This document shows positions 21,549 to 33,300 of a stretch of DNA of 64,000 bases, in pieces. Each line of letters starts with the position of its first letter. Within the stretch, counting starts at the first letter, position 1. A program made the translations under genes and the position numbers. The stretch is from Gorsachius magnificus (lineage: Eukaryota > Chordata > Aves > Pelecaniformes > Ardeidae), in the NCBI GenBank assembly GCA_034008185.1, contig CM067081.1:13763821-13827820 (forward strand). Reading direction: 5' to 3'. Below the pieces are notes generated by a model. That model was given only the letters and a program-made list of their open reading frames with translations, was not told the DNA's origin and made no database searches.

Positions 21549-24500
21549 ATACAGAAGGAGGGATTTCTTACTGCATTACTTTGCCTTGTTTTGTTAGCCT
21601 ACAGAGCACTGCATGCACAGTGTGTCCTGACAGAACAAAAATGCATCTACAACGATCTCAACTAGTAATGTCATTTAGATTTAGTTTGCCTTTTTTTTTG
21701 TTGTTGTTGTTGTGGGAAGTATTGAAAGGCCACTAACGGCTACCAGGGTTCGTTCCTAGAAGGAACATTTAATTGAGTGTCAGTTTCTGAAAGAAGATTT
21801 TGTATACGTGTGAAAGGGTTTTAGTGTTGGCAATATATTTCATAAGCAACCCAACAGAAAATATTTTTCAGTGTACACCATGTATATTAACAGAAAAGTC
21901 ACATTTTGCATATGTGCCTTTTTTTGCATTTGCAGAGCACCACATCTTTACCTTGGTGACTCTGGTCACCAAGCTGAGTGAATCTGTTTCCTTACAGGCA
22001 ATTTAATATTTGTTTCCTTTGCTTCTAAATAGCACATCAGCACATTATGTTATTGTGTACCACTCACTGGTGTGATAATCAACTTCAAAACACTGTAGCT
22101 GTTAAAACCACATTATTCAGTGTAAGCAGTAAATATAAAAGCAATCATCAAAGGAGGAATGCACAAAATCATACCATTTAGCGGGGGGTCATATTAAATG
22201 AATGAAAATTGTGCAGTGAACATCTTGTTTTTGAAAGGCTAGATTACAGCCAGCTTTAAACCATCAGGAGCAACCTGCTCCAACCTTACGTGCAGGAATA
22301 GTTATGATGGCAGCCTTTGGCATCTCTTCCATTACAGACAACATCCACTGTTCAAATCAGGTAGAATAACTCATAAGGTGTGCTGTAATAAATCCTCGCC
22401 TGTCACAGCAGAAAATGAAGCAGAGGCCATTAGTGCTTTCTGTGCTTGGAAGTATGGAGCTAAGTCCAAGGAAGGACTGAAGCACTTCACTGTGGCTCAT
22501 AAGGCTCTCTTTTTAGCCTTTCTCATTTGAAATCTATAGCCCTTAGACAAATGTGTAGCCTCCCTTCAATGCACTGCAAAGTATTCACAGATCACAGCAA
22601 GCAGAGATTTTACAGGAGACAGCACACAGGGAGTTCATGAACATTACTGAACAACCCATCGAAACAACTGCTCAGATAGCTGGAAACGTTTGTCTTTTCC
22701 GAAGGCCTGCATTTCAGCCAGAAAAGTAGTCCAATTTCATACTAGTAAAAATGGGATTACAGGAGTATTTTCTGGTGTATGCCTAAAATAGTTTTCCAAC
22801 AGCCATAAAAGCCATTGCTCAACATCCTCTTCCCTGTGACAATCTTGTGAATAATAACATTCTCCGAACAAAATATCTGCAGAGGAAGAAACCCACCTTT
22901 CATCAGTATAGTACCTGATTTCTAATCTAAGATGAATTACTTAATGCAAAACAACTTTCTAACAGATATTTTCCCTTGCTTATAACCTTGATAAGGAGAA
23001 GCACCGGTCAATGATTAAGCCAACAACCAAAAGGTTTATTGCAACACTAACCTGTGAAGGCAATCTCACTGTAAATAGGCAATTGTCTCCAAGCTGCCTG
23101 CTAAACCCCATTCTGAAATTACCAGGGAAGAAATCCCGCTTGTACAATCTATCTCTTCTGTTACTGCAGGAAAGATTTTGGATCCTATGCACTATTCAAA
23201 AATACTGAAATCATGTTCAGTCACTGAGTCCTCCCTAAAGGATACAAACTGCTTAACACTATATGTTACATTGTACAAAAAATTTTTTTGCCTATTTCCA
23301 CTTTCAGTTTTCTCAACCTAGGACAAGATCTCACCATCTCACTGACATTGTAGTTATTCTCTTCGCAGATTAGTAAAAAAAACCACCCTCCCTATCTTGC
23401 TCCTTGTTTTCAAATGTAGGATCTCATATGCTTTTTTTTCTTACAGAAACATGTAAAAGTGGTAGTTTTGCATGCATTTGTGTGTGAGAAAAAAATAGAC
23501 TATTTAATCTGACATGAATTTTTTTTTTTAAGTTTCTTAAATATTTCAATTCAAAGAGGACTCTCTCTTTTTATTATTAATTTATCTGCCAGCCATGTAT
23601 TGTGGTTTAAATGAGAGATCCTTTTTAACTAATCTGATATAAGAAATGGCTGCCGTGTCCACACAGATCCAGTTACTTCTTAGATCGGGAACAGGCAGTG
23701 GCCATGCCAATATCTGAAACTGTACAGGAGAAGAGATGCAATCTCTGCCAGGAAGCAGGGGTGGCAGGCAGAAAAGCATGCCTGAAAACTAGGCAGGGAA
23801 AGATATTTTATACTACTTCAAGTGGTATCCTGGAAACAAGGCATGCTTTCTAGCTCCTGATTTCTTTTGCTCTGTATTCTCTTCTTCATCGTCATTGTCC
23901 CATCCCATCATCACCATTGACTCAGGAATGATTCACACTATTAATCACAATGTTTATGATTTTTTCCTGCATACAACATTTTATCACATTATGAGGATTC
24001 TCCAAACTCTCTTTCTGCTTTCATTCTTCTATCTGCAGATAACTGCTACAAATAGCAACTCCCTTTGGGATTTACTGGAGTATTACTTTACTTGCAATCA
24101 TTTTTAATGTTACAGAGGAAATCTAAATGCAGTCTTTGAAATGTAACATGAGCTACAGTCAGGATCCATTCCTGTTAAGCTCTTTCATTAATTTTATTGT
24201 ATTTGTAGCTACTGTTATCTTGAATATTTCTCTTCAGCTCTAAGTCCTTGGAGTTTTAAAAAAAATGTTCTTAAACTCTAATACTCTGAATTGTGAATGC
24301 ACTTGGCTTTAAAATTGGGAATGTTTTTCATAGAAAATAAATAAAAAATAAGATCCAACTGTACAATTTTAATACTTATATTTCCAGATTTCCACCTGAG
24401 TTTCTGATATTACTTTTCTTATACTACAGTAATAATAATTTTCTTCATTGCAACAGTGATCTTTAATTTAATTACCATGAAGTGCTGATCACTGTAGTAT

Positions 24501-24861
24501 TTAAGACCCTTGCATTCTCCTAGGAGCTTTTCTCTGCAGTTGCTATGATGCGCTTCAGCAGTTTGAAAGTTTTTGCAATTCAGTGAGCTTCTTTTTGTTC
24601 TCATCTTGCCTTAGAAATAAAAGCATGTATTATTTTAATTATTTTACCTTCATAGATAAGTTAATTGCAATCATAGTTTCAAATCCTAGCTTGCTGTGTT
24701 CTTGTCATGAAGTTAACACAAAAATCCTTTCTGCATGTGTTACATATCACTTGGAGGTGCTCATCCTCCATAGCTACTTCAGAACTTCATGGTACCAAAC
24801 AATTAAAATAGAAATGTTGAAAGGCATAAAGAATTGGACTGGTATCTACACCTATGCAATC
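21549..24861. other. Unassigned sequence, longest non-repetitive block of the left half
   Basis: A T9(TTG)n run lies at 21690-21713. The part at about 22140-22960 is less AT-rich than its surroundings, has few homopolymers and matches no repeat that I recognise. It could be conserved non-coding sequence, but this cannot be tested from one sequence. Frames of 60-101 codons show no known domain. Confidence 0.5.
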
Positions 24862-25603
24862 AGTCATCTGCAGATGACACAAAACTAGGAGGAGTATCTG
24901 AGTCACCAGCTGATTGTGTTACCATTCAGTGAGACCTCAACAGGATGGAAAATTTCACAGAGAGGAATCTCATGAAGTTCAGTGAAAAGGAAATGTCAAC
25001 TTCTGCACCCGGGGAGGAATAAGCTCCATGCACCACCAAGGCCTGGGGGAAGCAGCTCTGCAGAAAAGGATCTGGAGGTCTTGGTGGACATCAAAATGAT
25101 CATAAGCCAGCAATGTGTTCTTAGGGCAAAGAAGCCTCCTGGACTACATTAGGAAAGGTGTTGCCAGTGGGTTTAGAGACGTGAATCTTGCCCTCTGTTC
25201 AGCCCTGGTGAGACACATCTGGAGTGCTGTGCTCAGTGCTGAAGCACAAAAATGATGAAAGGCTTGGAGAATCTCCCCTATGAGGAGAGGCTGAGAGAGC
25301 TGAGATTGTTCAGCTTGGAGAAGAAAAGGCTCAAGGGGATCTCATTAGTATGTGTAAACACCTGTTGGATATAGTGAAACATATGAAGCCAGACTCTTCT
25401 TAGTGGTGCCTGATGAATGGGACAAAAAACAATAGGCACAATCTGAAATACAGGAAAACACTGAAACAGGTTATCCAGAGACACTGTGGCGTCTCCATCC
25501 TTGGAGATACTAAGAACAAGACAGTGTCCTGAGCAACCTGTTCTAGGTGACCCTGCTTTAAACATGGAGAATGAACTAGTCAGTCCTGTGATTATGTGAT
25601 TCT
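24862..25603 (+). mobile_element. Old CR1 fragment (RT motif C to tail)
   Basis: It begins in RT motif C as SADDTKLGGVSESPADC and continues with RNLMKFSEKE, then GSGGLGGHQN in a shifted frame (for DLGVLVDIK) and GEAERAEIVQLGEEK, the shifted form of the ERLRELRLFSLEK block. It ends around TGATTATGTGATTCTG. Many stops and shifts are present. It resembles the outer CR1 at 14440-17695 (both read ADDTKLGG and have similar linker sequence), suggesting the same older subfamily. Confidence 0.83.
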
Positions 25604-26195
25604 GTTATTTGTCCAAATGCACCTTAGCTGAATTCTTTGTTTAGACAAATAGAATTCTTTGACTGTTCAGAGGGAGGATGACCTGCGATGTTGATTTTTT
25701 TATGTACCCTGTACTGATGGAAAGGGGGAATTCCTTGGCTATGACTACAACCTTCCACAACCTCCCTGTTGGAAGGGCCTAACTTTTGCAGCCCTTCAGA
25801 CACTCTCCTGTTAGCTGCACTCTGTTAGCATGACCTCAAACAACTTACGTAGTCTTTCTGAAATAGTTTCTGGACCTCACTTGTGTTTCATTTTGAGGAA
25901 GGTGCTGACTTGATCAGATCTTAGGGGATTTCTGGTCATGTGTAGAGAGATCTTCTAGTCTTTTGGGAGTATTTACATCAAAATCAAGTTCCAGATAATT
26001 TCAACTCCAGCTCAGGTTTACTGTAGTTGTCTAAATTCTCTCTGTTTGAATGAATAGCTTAATTTCCCTAACTAAGGGAGCCTAAGAAGAACATAATCTG
26101 TACTAGGGTCCTTTGGCACTTAGGGATTTAGATCCCCTGAACTTAGACCCCCTTAGGCACCTAATGGTGCCTAAAATCAGAGACTGAGACACACA
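25604..26195. other. Unassigned sequence containing a palindrome
   Basis: No gene is seen. The stretch around 26090-26175 contains a perfect 9-base inverted repeat (TTAGGCACC at 26153-26161, GGTGCCTAA at 26166-26174) with a four-base spacer. It may be a relic of an old DNA transposon, but no family can be assigned. Confidence 0.5.
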
Positions 26196-26403
26196 AAAAT
26201 TGTTTTCAATGAAAGGGTTGTCAAGCACTGGAATGGGCTGCCCAGGGAAGTGGTTGAGTCCCCATCCCTGCAGGTATTTAAAAGACGGGTAGACGAGGTA
26301 CTTGGGGACATGGCCTAGTGGTGGATGGCAGGGTTAGGTTAACGGTTGGACTGGATGATCTTAAAGGTCTTTTCCAACCTAAAAGATTCTATGATTCTAT
26401 GAT
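26196..26403 (+). mobile_element. Short CR1 3'-end fragment
   Basis: The fragment has GGGTTGTCAAGCACTGGAAT, GGCTGCCCAGGGAAGTGGTT, GAGTCCCCATCCCTG and the 3'UTR TTGGACTGGATGATCTTAAA, ending with ATTCTATGATTCTATGATC. The 3'UTR type equals that of the inner CR1 at 15141-17359 and the fragment at 40692-40904. Confidence 0.92.
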
Positions 26404-26541
26404 CCCCAAGAGTAAAGAAAAAAGGAAAGAGTCTAGTCAGCTTAACAGAACATTGGATCCAGCCCCATTTTACTGGACATCATGATAATTCTATAGTTAT
26501 TATAAAAATACCGCATATACTACATTACATCAGTATCAGAT
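26404..26541. other. Spacer between two CR1 fragments
   Basis: Short AT-rich sequence with no recognisable content. Confidence 0.6.
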
Positions 26542-26965
26542 AGCTGGATCACCTCTTGTGTGAAGAAAGGCTAAGAGAGTTGGGGTTGTTTGACCTAGAC
26601 AGGAGAAGGCTCTGGGCAGACCTTATAGCAGACTTCTGGTACTTGAAGGGGGCCTACAAGAAAGCTGGAGAAGGACTTTTTATCAGAAAGTCTAGTGACA
26701 GGACAATGAGTAACTCTTTTAAACCGAAAAAAAGGTAGATTTAGATTACATATTAGGAAGAAATTCTTCACTATGAGGGTGGTGAGACACTGGAACAGGT
26801 TGCCAGAGAAGTTGTGGCTGCCCCATCCCTGGAAGTGTTCAAGACTAGGTTGGCTGAATTTTTGAGCAACCTGATCCAGTGGAAGGTGTCCCTGAGGATG
26901 GCAGGGGGGTGGGAACTACATGATCTTTAAGGTGCCTTCCAGCTCAAACCATTCTATGATTCTAT
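26542..26965 (+). mobile_element. CR1 C-terminal/3'UTR fragment
   Basis: The frame at 26556-26738 reads [20 protein letters not shown], then FWYLKGAYKKAGEGLF and SSDRTMSNSFKPKK, a match to the CR1 ORF2 C-terminus. It is followed by GTGGTGAGACACTGGAACAG and a 3'UTR, ending ATTCTATGATTCTATTCC. One base is gained in the KK region, shifting the frame before the WNRL block. A 5'-truncated copy. Confidence 0.9.
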
Positions 26966-29180
26966 TCCATATTATACTATATAAAGGATATTATGTTATG
27001 TTATGTTATGTCATGTTATATTATATACAGGACATTATACTCAGAATATTATGTTCAGGATTATATTCAAACAAAATTGGAACCTTAAGTATGAAAGTGA
27101 TGTTTGAAAGGAGAGACTAGATGTTTTAAGATCTGATCCATCTAACATATTGCAAATGTTTACTTTAGCTTGAGGTGAATCACACCCTAAAATATCTATT
27201 TCTCACCACAAACTGTAAAGTGAGACTCAATGTCAAGCTCAGATATAGGTGTCTACGTTGTATATAGTTACAAATTTCTGATTAAAAATCAGATGTCCAA
27301 GTGTCCAGAAATAATTTATATTCAAAAAATCTCCCTTCTGTTTGGTATATTCACACTGCATGCAGCACAGAATTAGGACTTTTAGTGAAACTGATATAGA
27401 CAAAAGAACATTGTATACAGCAGTCATTGTTTAATGTTTCACTTGGGAAAAAAAAAAGCAGAATCTGGAAAACTTCCCAAATTATACATCTGTTCCTTTT
27501 AATTTGCTGCTCAGAGAAATGGGCAGACCAAAGAAGAGGGGAAAATGAATACATTTATTAGTAACTGTTGCTTTCTCTCTCTAAAACATTTAAATTATAC
27601 TTTCTGTTAGAGAAAACCTCTGGTTACACTTTTAGTGCTAGAAAATGTGATCAAATCACTGCATGCTTGAGCCAGAAAAACAGATATTAATGGAAATTTT
27701 TCCAGTGCTTCCAAAGCTTTAATTTGGACCCCCAGTGTGGGTCTAACAGGGGACAACAGGATGCAATTACACAGCAGACAAAGATAAACATGGCGTATTC
27801 CAATCACTTCACTTTGGGTTGGTTTGGAATAGTGTTTAGTGGTAAAATGAATGAGCACAAGGGTATGATCCCTTCTCTTGAGTCCAAAAGGAACAAAGGG
27901 AAAAAAATGCTTTATGACAAAATACCTTTGTAAATAAAAAAAAAAGATAACATAAATACCATCTCAGTCTATAAAAAGCTATATGCACACTTATTTCATG
28001 AGCTGAATATATTCTGGCTTATTTCCCCATAAAATCTTGAGGTTCTCTGGAAGTGTGTTGCTGTTCATTGCACAGTCTGTATTGGTTAGAAGCTGTGTTT
28101 TTTCACTGTTTTACTCCCAGGGAATTCATTAAAAATTACGCCATCACCGCTCACTCTGATTGCGAAAATTATCAGGCAAGACTTTTTTGTTGTGTAGACT
28201 GTTTAAAACAGAAGACTAGGATAATACCCAGTTCATTTTCAGCACTTCAAATCTGGAGTAGTACAGGGAGTTTTCTTGGTTTTCAGCTCCTAGCCCTTGA
28301 AGCCTCCTCTAATATTTACATTCCAATAGCATTCGAATTTCTTTAGTGTTCTTTTCTGAAGATAGTTCCCTTCTTTTCTCCATATGGCAGGATCAGTGCT
28401 TTTTACTGCTGTATTGCTAATCATCTTGATTTACTTATTGCCTACTGCTGTATATGCTTGTGACCATTTCATCTGGGGCATTTTCATAACTTTTAGATAC
28501 TCTTTATTCTTTTCAGCAGGTAATTTCTGCTTAACGTAAATTATCTGTAACTGTGATAAAGGAATGCTGATAGAAAGTTAGCAGGATGACAGGGGAGGGA
28601 TATGAAATCTCTTAAATATATCTGAAGTGTTTTTCTACCACAGCTCTCATTTTTAGAGAAAATGAATCATGTGAGGTCTCTTCAAAGAACTGGTAATATA
28701 CCAGACACCAAGTCAGTCTTGGCTTGTTTAGTATTCAGTATGAGGTAGAGAGGTTCCAGCTGGGATTAGGGAATTAATTAAACAGTCCATGTTTGACAAA
28801 GGTAGCTGACTATCAGGCTGAGTCAGAGTGACCCAAATATAATAACCTGTAAGTACCCAAGGCATTCAGCCCAAGGGAAGGCCAGCAAGGATAACTGCAC
28901 AGATCTCTTAAAATCAGCTTTGAAAGACAGGGGAAGTGGAGGGAGATGAATCAGCAAAGCTGTGCCTGTTTGGAAAACAGAAGGCAAATGTGAGAAAAAT
29001 AGAGGAAAAAAAGAATTAAAACAACCACACTGAAAAGTTAGGCTATTCCCAGAGGATGAGATCTTTAAATTACAAAAACCAGGCAGAAATCTGGGGAAAC
29101 TGCTAAAGAAGAACTCACACAAGAGTGCTGGGGAATTCTAGGCTCGTTTAGATTTCAGGTCTTAGGGCTGCCTGCAGAAC
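26966..29180. other. Unassigned AT-rich sequence, no gene seen
   Basis: Apart from the TTATG array no repeat or coding similarity was recognised. Frames up to 99 codons (e.g. 28823-29122 minus, rich in Phe/Ser/Leu) look like chance frames in purine/pyrimidine-skewed DNA. Confidence 0.55.
26991..27025. repeat. (TTATG)n microsatellite
   Basis: Seven consecutive TTATG-like units (four perfect, then TCATG, TTATA, TTATA) begin 26 bases after the CR1 tail. They may have arisen next to, or from, the A/T-rich CR1 end. Confidence 0.88.
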
Positions 29181-30333
29181 TATGATAGAATCATAGAAAT
29201 ACATAATCATATAGTAGTTTGGGTTAGAAGGAACCTTAAACATAGTGTAGTTCCCACCTCCTTTGCCATGGGCAGGGACACCTTCCACTAGATCAGGTTG
29301 CTCAAAGATTCATCCAATCTAGCCTTGAACACTTCCAGGGATGGGGCAGCCACAACTTCTCTGGGCAACCTGTTCCAGTGTCTCACCACCCTCACAGTGA
29401 AGAATTTCTTCCTTACATCTAATCTAAATCTACCCTCTTTCAGTTTAAAGCCATTAACCCTTGTCCCGCCACTACATGCCCTTGTAAAAAGTTCCTCTCC
29501 AGCTTTCTTCTAGACCCCTTTCAGGTACTGAAGGCTGCTATAAGATCTGCCCAGAGCCTTCTCTTCTCCAGGCTGAACAACCCCAACTCTCTCAGCCTGT
29601 CTTCATAACAGAGGTGTTCCGGCCCTCTGATCATCTTTGTGGCCCTCCTCTGGACCTGATCTAACATGTCCATGTCCTTCTTGTACTGAGGACCCCAGAA
29701 CTGAACACACTCCTCCAGGTGGGGTCTCACCAAAGCAGAGTAGAGGGGGAGAATCATCTCCCTTAACCTGCTGGCCATGCTGCTTGTGATGCAGCCCAGG
29801 ATATAGTTGGCCGTCTGGGCTGCAGGCACACATTGCTGGGTCATGTTAAGCATCTCATCAACCAACACTCCTAAGTCCTTCTCTTCAGGGCTGCTCTCAA
29901 TCCAGTCTTCACCCAGCCTGTATCTGTGCTTGGGATTTCCCTGACCCATGTGCAGGACCTTGCACTTCTCCTTGTTGAACTTCATGAGGTTCACATGGGC
30001 CCACCTCTCAAGCCTGTCAAGGTCCCTCTGGATGACATCCCTTCCTTTCAGCATGATGACTGTATCACACAGCTTGGTTTCATTGGCAAACTTGCTGAGG
30101 GTGAACTCAGTCCCACTGTCCATCTCACCAACAAAGATACTAAACAACACCAGTCCCAGTACCAGCCCCTGAGGTATGTCATTTGTCACTCAACTCCACT
30201 TGGACATTGAGCTGTTGACTGCAATTCTTTGGGCATTCAATTCCTTATCCACCGAGTGGTCCATCTGTCAAATCCATGTCTCTCCAATTTAGAGAGAAGG
30301 ACAGGGTGGGACAGTGTCCAATGTTTTGCACTA
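29181..30333 (-). mobile_element. CR1 LINE fragment, minus strand
   Basis: On the minus strand it runs from ORF2 RT motif A (near 30330) to the tail, whose complement ATAGAATCATAGAAATACAT lies at 29185-29204. The 3'UTR and C-terminus (GCAGCCACAACTTCTCTGGG at 29347-29366) resemble the fragment at 26542-26965, so they probably belong to the same subfamily. Confidence 0.92.
29521..30189 (-). pseudogene. CR1 ORF2 RT remnant with destroyed catalytic box
   Basis: A 222-codon open stretch covers RT motif B (DIPQGLVLGLVLFS), the position of the catalytic box, which reads FANETKL in place of FADDTKL, then [54 protein letters not shown] and the [21 protein letters not shown] block (here DRLRELGLF). 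Losing both catalytic aspartates would abolish polymerisation. The frame breaks just before the C-terminal region (29298-29513), which is recognisable in DNA. Confidence 0.9.
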
Positions 30334-33300
30334 TGCATGCTGCTGCTTGCACAAAACATGGGGCTTGTTTCCAGGCCATACAGCTAGAGGAGTATCAAGT
30401 AATTCAATGAGGCCAAGATTATCTTATGCATTGATTGACAGGTTACCTACTCTTTATAGTCTTTTGGGTGGAGCCCTGAATTTAAGTGATGCTTAATAAA
30501 TAGATTCTTCATCCTGATGATTGCCCAGTCTTGAGAGGAGGAGGCAAACTGAGGGTGGAAATGAGAACTTAAAGTAGACAGTCTCCACAGTAAAGTATGT
30601 ATAAATATTATAGTGGTGCACACACCTTTGAGGGAATAAATACCCCTTTACATCTTTAAGGAACCCATGGAGTGGAGAGTGCTTCCTGCCAAAGTGCCAG
30701 GAGCTTGAGCAGGAACGAATGCTGCCTAATGCCAAGTTCAGCTAAGAATTCTCTGGCAGCTGCAGACCAATATTTTTCCTGCATTTTAAGAGAGTCAATA
30801 GGCCTCTTACTGCTCTGGATAAACCCCATAGCATCACACTATTCTTTTTTTTCTCTCAAACTGAGGATCTTTAGCTGCAGTTGAGATGTCATGGTAATAT
30901 CTCCCATCTGTATCATACGGAGAGCTATACAGTGATATTATACAACTCATTAATTAGAAAAAAAAAATTCACATCATGTTAGGAAGAGGAAAATATCCTT
31001 CCAGCAGTAAACTGTGATATCATTAACCCACTGTGCTACCCAATGACTGTGGTGGATGTGAGAATGCAGTCATTGATTCCTTGAACTTTTAGTGTGGTAA
31101 AAGTTTGACCTTAGCATATCAAATTTGAGAAACCAGAAAGGTTAGTAATCAGGAATTGCTGGTAGATCTTTTGGGAAAATCTTCTGTTCATGGAAAATAG
31201 AGAAAATATTCATAATTATCTGTACATTTTCCTGTTTATTTCCAGGAAAGGTTTTTTTCATGGCATTCTTACCTTTGAGAAAGTAGATTTGAGTTATCCT
31301 TCAGCAGACATGGTTGTCTGAGGTGATACTACGTGACAACTGTTACGTGGCTTTGCGTTAGTCGCAACACACCATGTGTGAAACAACAAAAAGATAACAT
31401 TATGCGTCATCTAAGAATCTTCAAAAAATGAAGGAAATAGACACATACCACAACTGTTAACACAATGTGAGAGCAACTTTTAAGATGCGTTATCACTTCT
31501 GATAGACAGGATGAAATACCATTAATATCATACCAGGAAGATAAAGGTACAGGCAAATGATGCATACAATTATTAAAAACCAGCATGAGCTTTAGAAAAA
31601 CAAACCTAAAAGTCTTTTGAGATCCTTTGCTTAATTCTTACCCAGAAAAAAGTCAAACATTTCATTAAAACTCAGCAGCAAATTAAACATTTTTCTAAGG
31701 GAAAGAAGGTGAAGTAATGAAGCTATTAGTTAAATAAAAGTTGATGTAACTATGAACTATAGAACCATGGACATGTTCTATTTGAGCAATGTGAGACATC
31801 TGATACCAAAAAAAATTGGATAACTTTTGAAATTGTTCTCACCAACCTATCTGCTGTGAACACCAGTCTTCAAACTCTGGGAATACAAACTGTGGCTGAA
31901 TTATGATACAAAGTGAAATGAATTGAGTAGGATCAGCTGCAGCTCAGAAAATAGTGCATGGCTCAAACCTTTATGGTTTAATTCAGCACAACTGATAGGC
32001 CTGTTCACAAAGTCCCCAACACTAAGTTCCCTTCAGTAAAGGTTATTTATTGGACATCAGGGTCAGAGAAAATTTAAAAAATACAACTAGTCCCTTGACC
32101 TGTGTTAGCTCAAATACATTCACTTTTCTGTAAAATGATCACACCTGCCATGTGACTTAGCAATATCATCACAGCATTTGCCATGTAGGAGAATAGCTGA
32201 AGGCTCTTATTCCCTGTGCCTGTGGACACTGAGTGCTTCCTGACATGATTCATTTAATACTAATAAAGAAAGTTAATGTTTGCATGGGACTATGGGTTCC
32301 CCTTTGTAATATACCCACAGAACTGCATTCCTTTTTCTTTAGGCATGAGAAGACTTTCTTGCCTTCACTGTTTTATCTCCAGTCAGGACCCTGTTTAAAC
32401 ACAAAATAAGGAGAAAGAATAACTAAACTTAGTTCCAGCTGATATCAGTTGACCAGGTTTTTGTCATGACATATACAATTAGATGGATTTGCAGGTGTGC
32501 TCCAGAAGCAGTGCTTTCTGTGCACACATGGGCCCCTGAAAACGGCCCCAGACCGAGAGCTACATGCCAATTAGTACAGTACATTAAATGGGACTGGAAC
32601 TGTGGTATGTCCCTAGGCCTCCCAACCATGTGCTATGCCAGATGAGCTCATGAAGCAGCTGTGACAGCTCATGCTGGCAGACATGCTTTTATAGAGTGCC
32701 TATGCATTCCCTTACCTAAATCACAGACAGAACAAAGAGTTACAATTTAAAGGAAAAGAAAAATTCTTTAAAAACCTCCTGATCTCTTTAAGAGAGGGAA
32801 ACTCAGAGGGACACATTTTATTTCAGAGGTACCAGGAGGATTGTATCCCCAGAGCTTCTTGTTTCTAAAAGCTGTTGACAAGCTCAGGGGAGCAATTACT
32901 TCCAACAGAGATGTCAGTGTTTGTGAGACAAGAAAGTTTCTGCAGAAGCAAACATAGATGTAGTAATCAGAGGCCACACAGCAGCTTTTTGATAAAGTTT
33001 ATTCTTTTCATGGTTCATGTTCAAGACTCCCATGTTTGGACATGCATTTAAATATTTGTAGGCAATCAGACAGATACTATTGCCAAGTGAAACACAAACT
33101 AACAAGAAATACTGTACAGTCACTTCATCTCTCGACAACATACTGCTACCCTTGTAAAGATATATTTGACCACAGAAACAAGAAACTTTATTTTAATAAG
33201 ACTACCATTAACCCTGAGGAAATCAGTGAAATTATGCCCATTACCACAATAATGTTGGGTTCAAAGTGGAAAAGATTCAGTAACACCAGAGAAACAAGCA

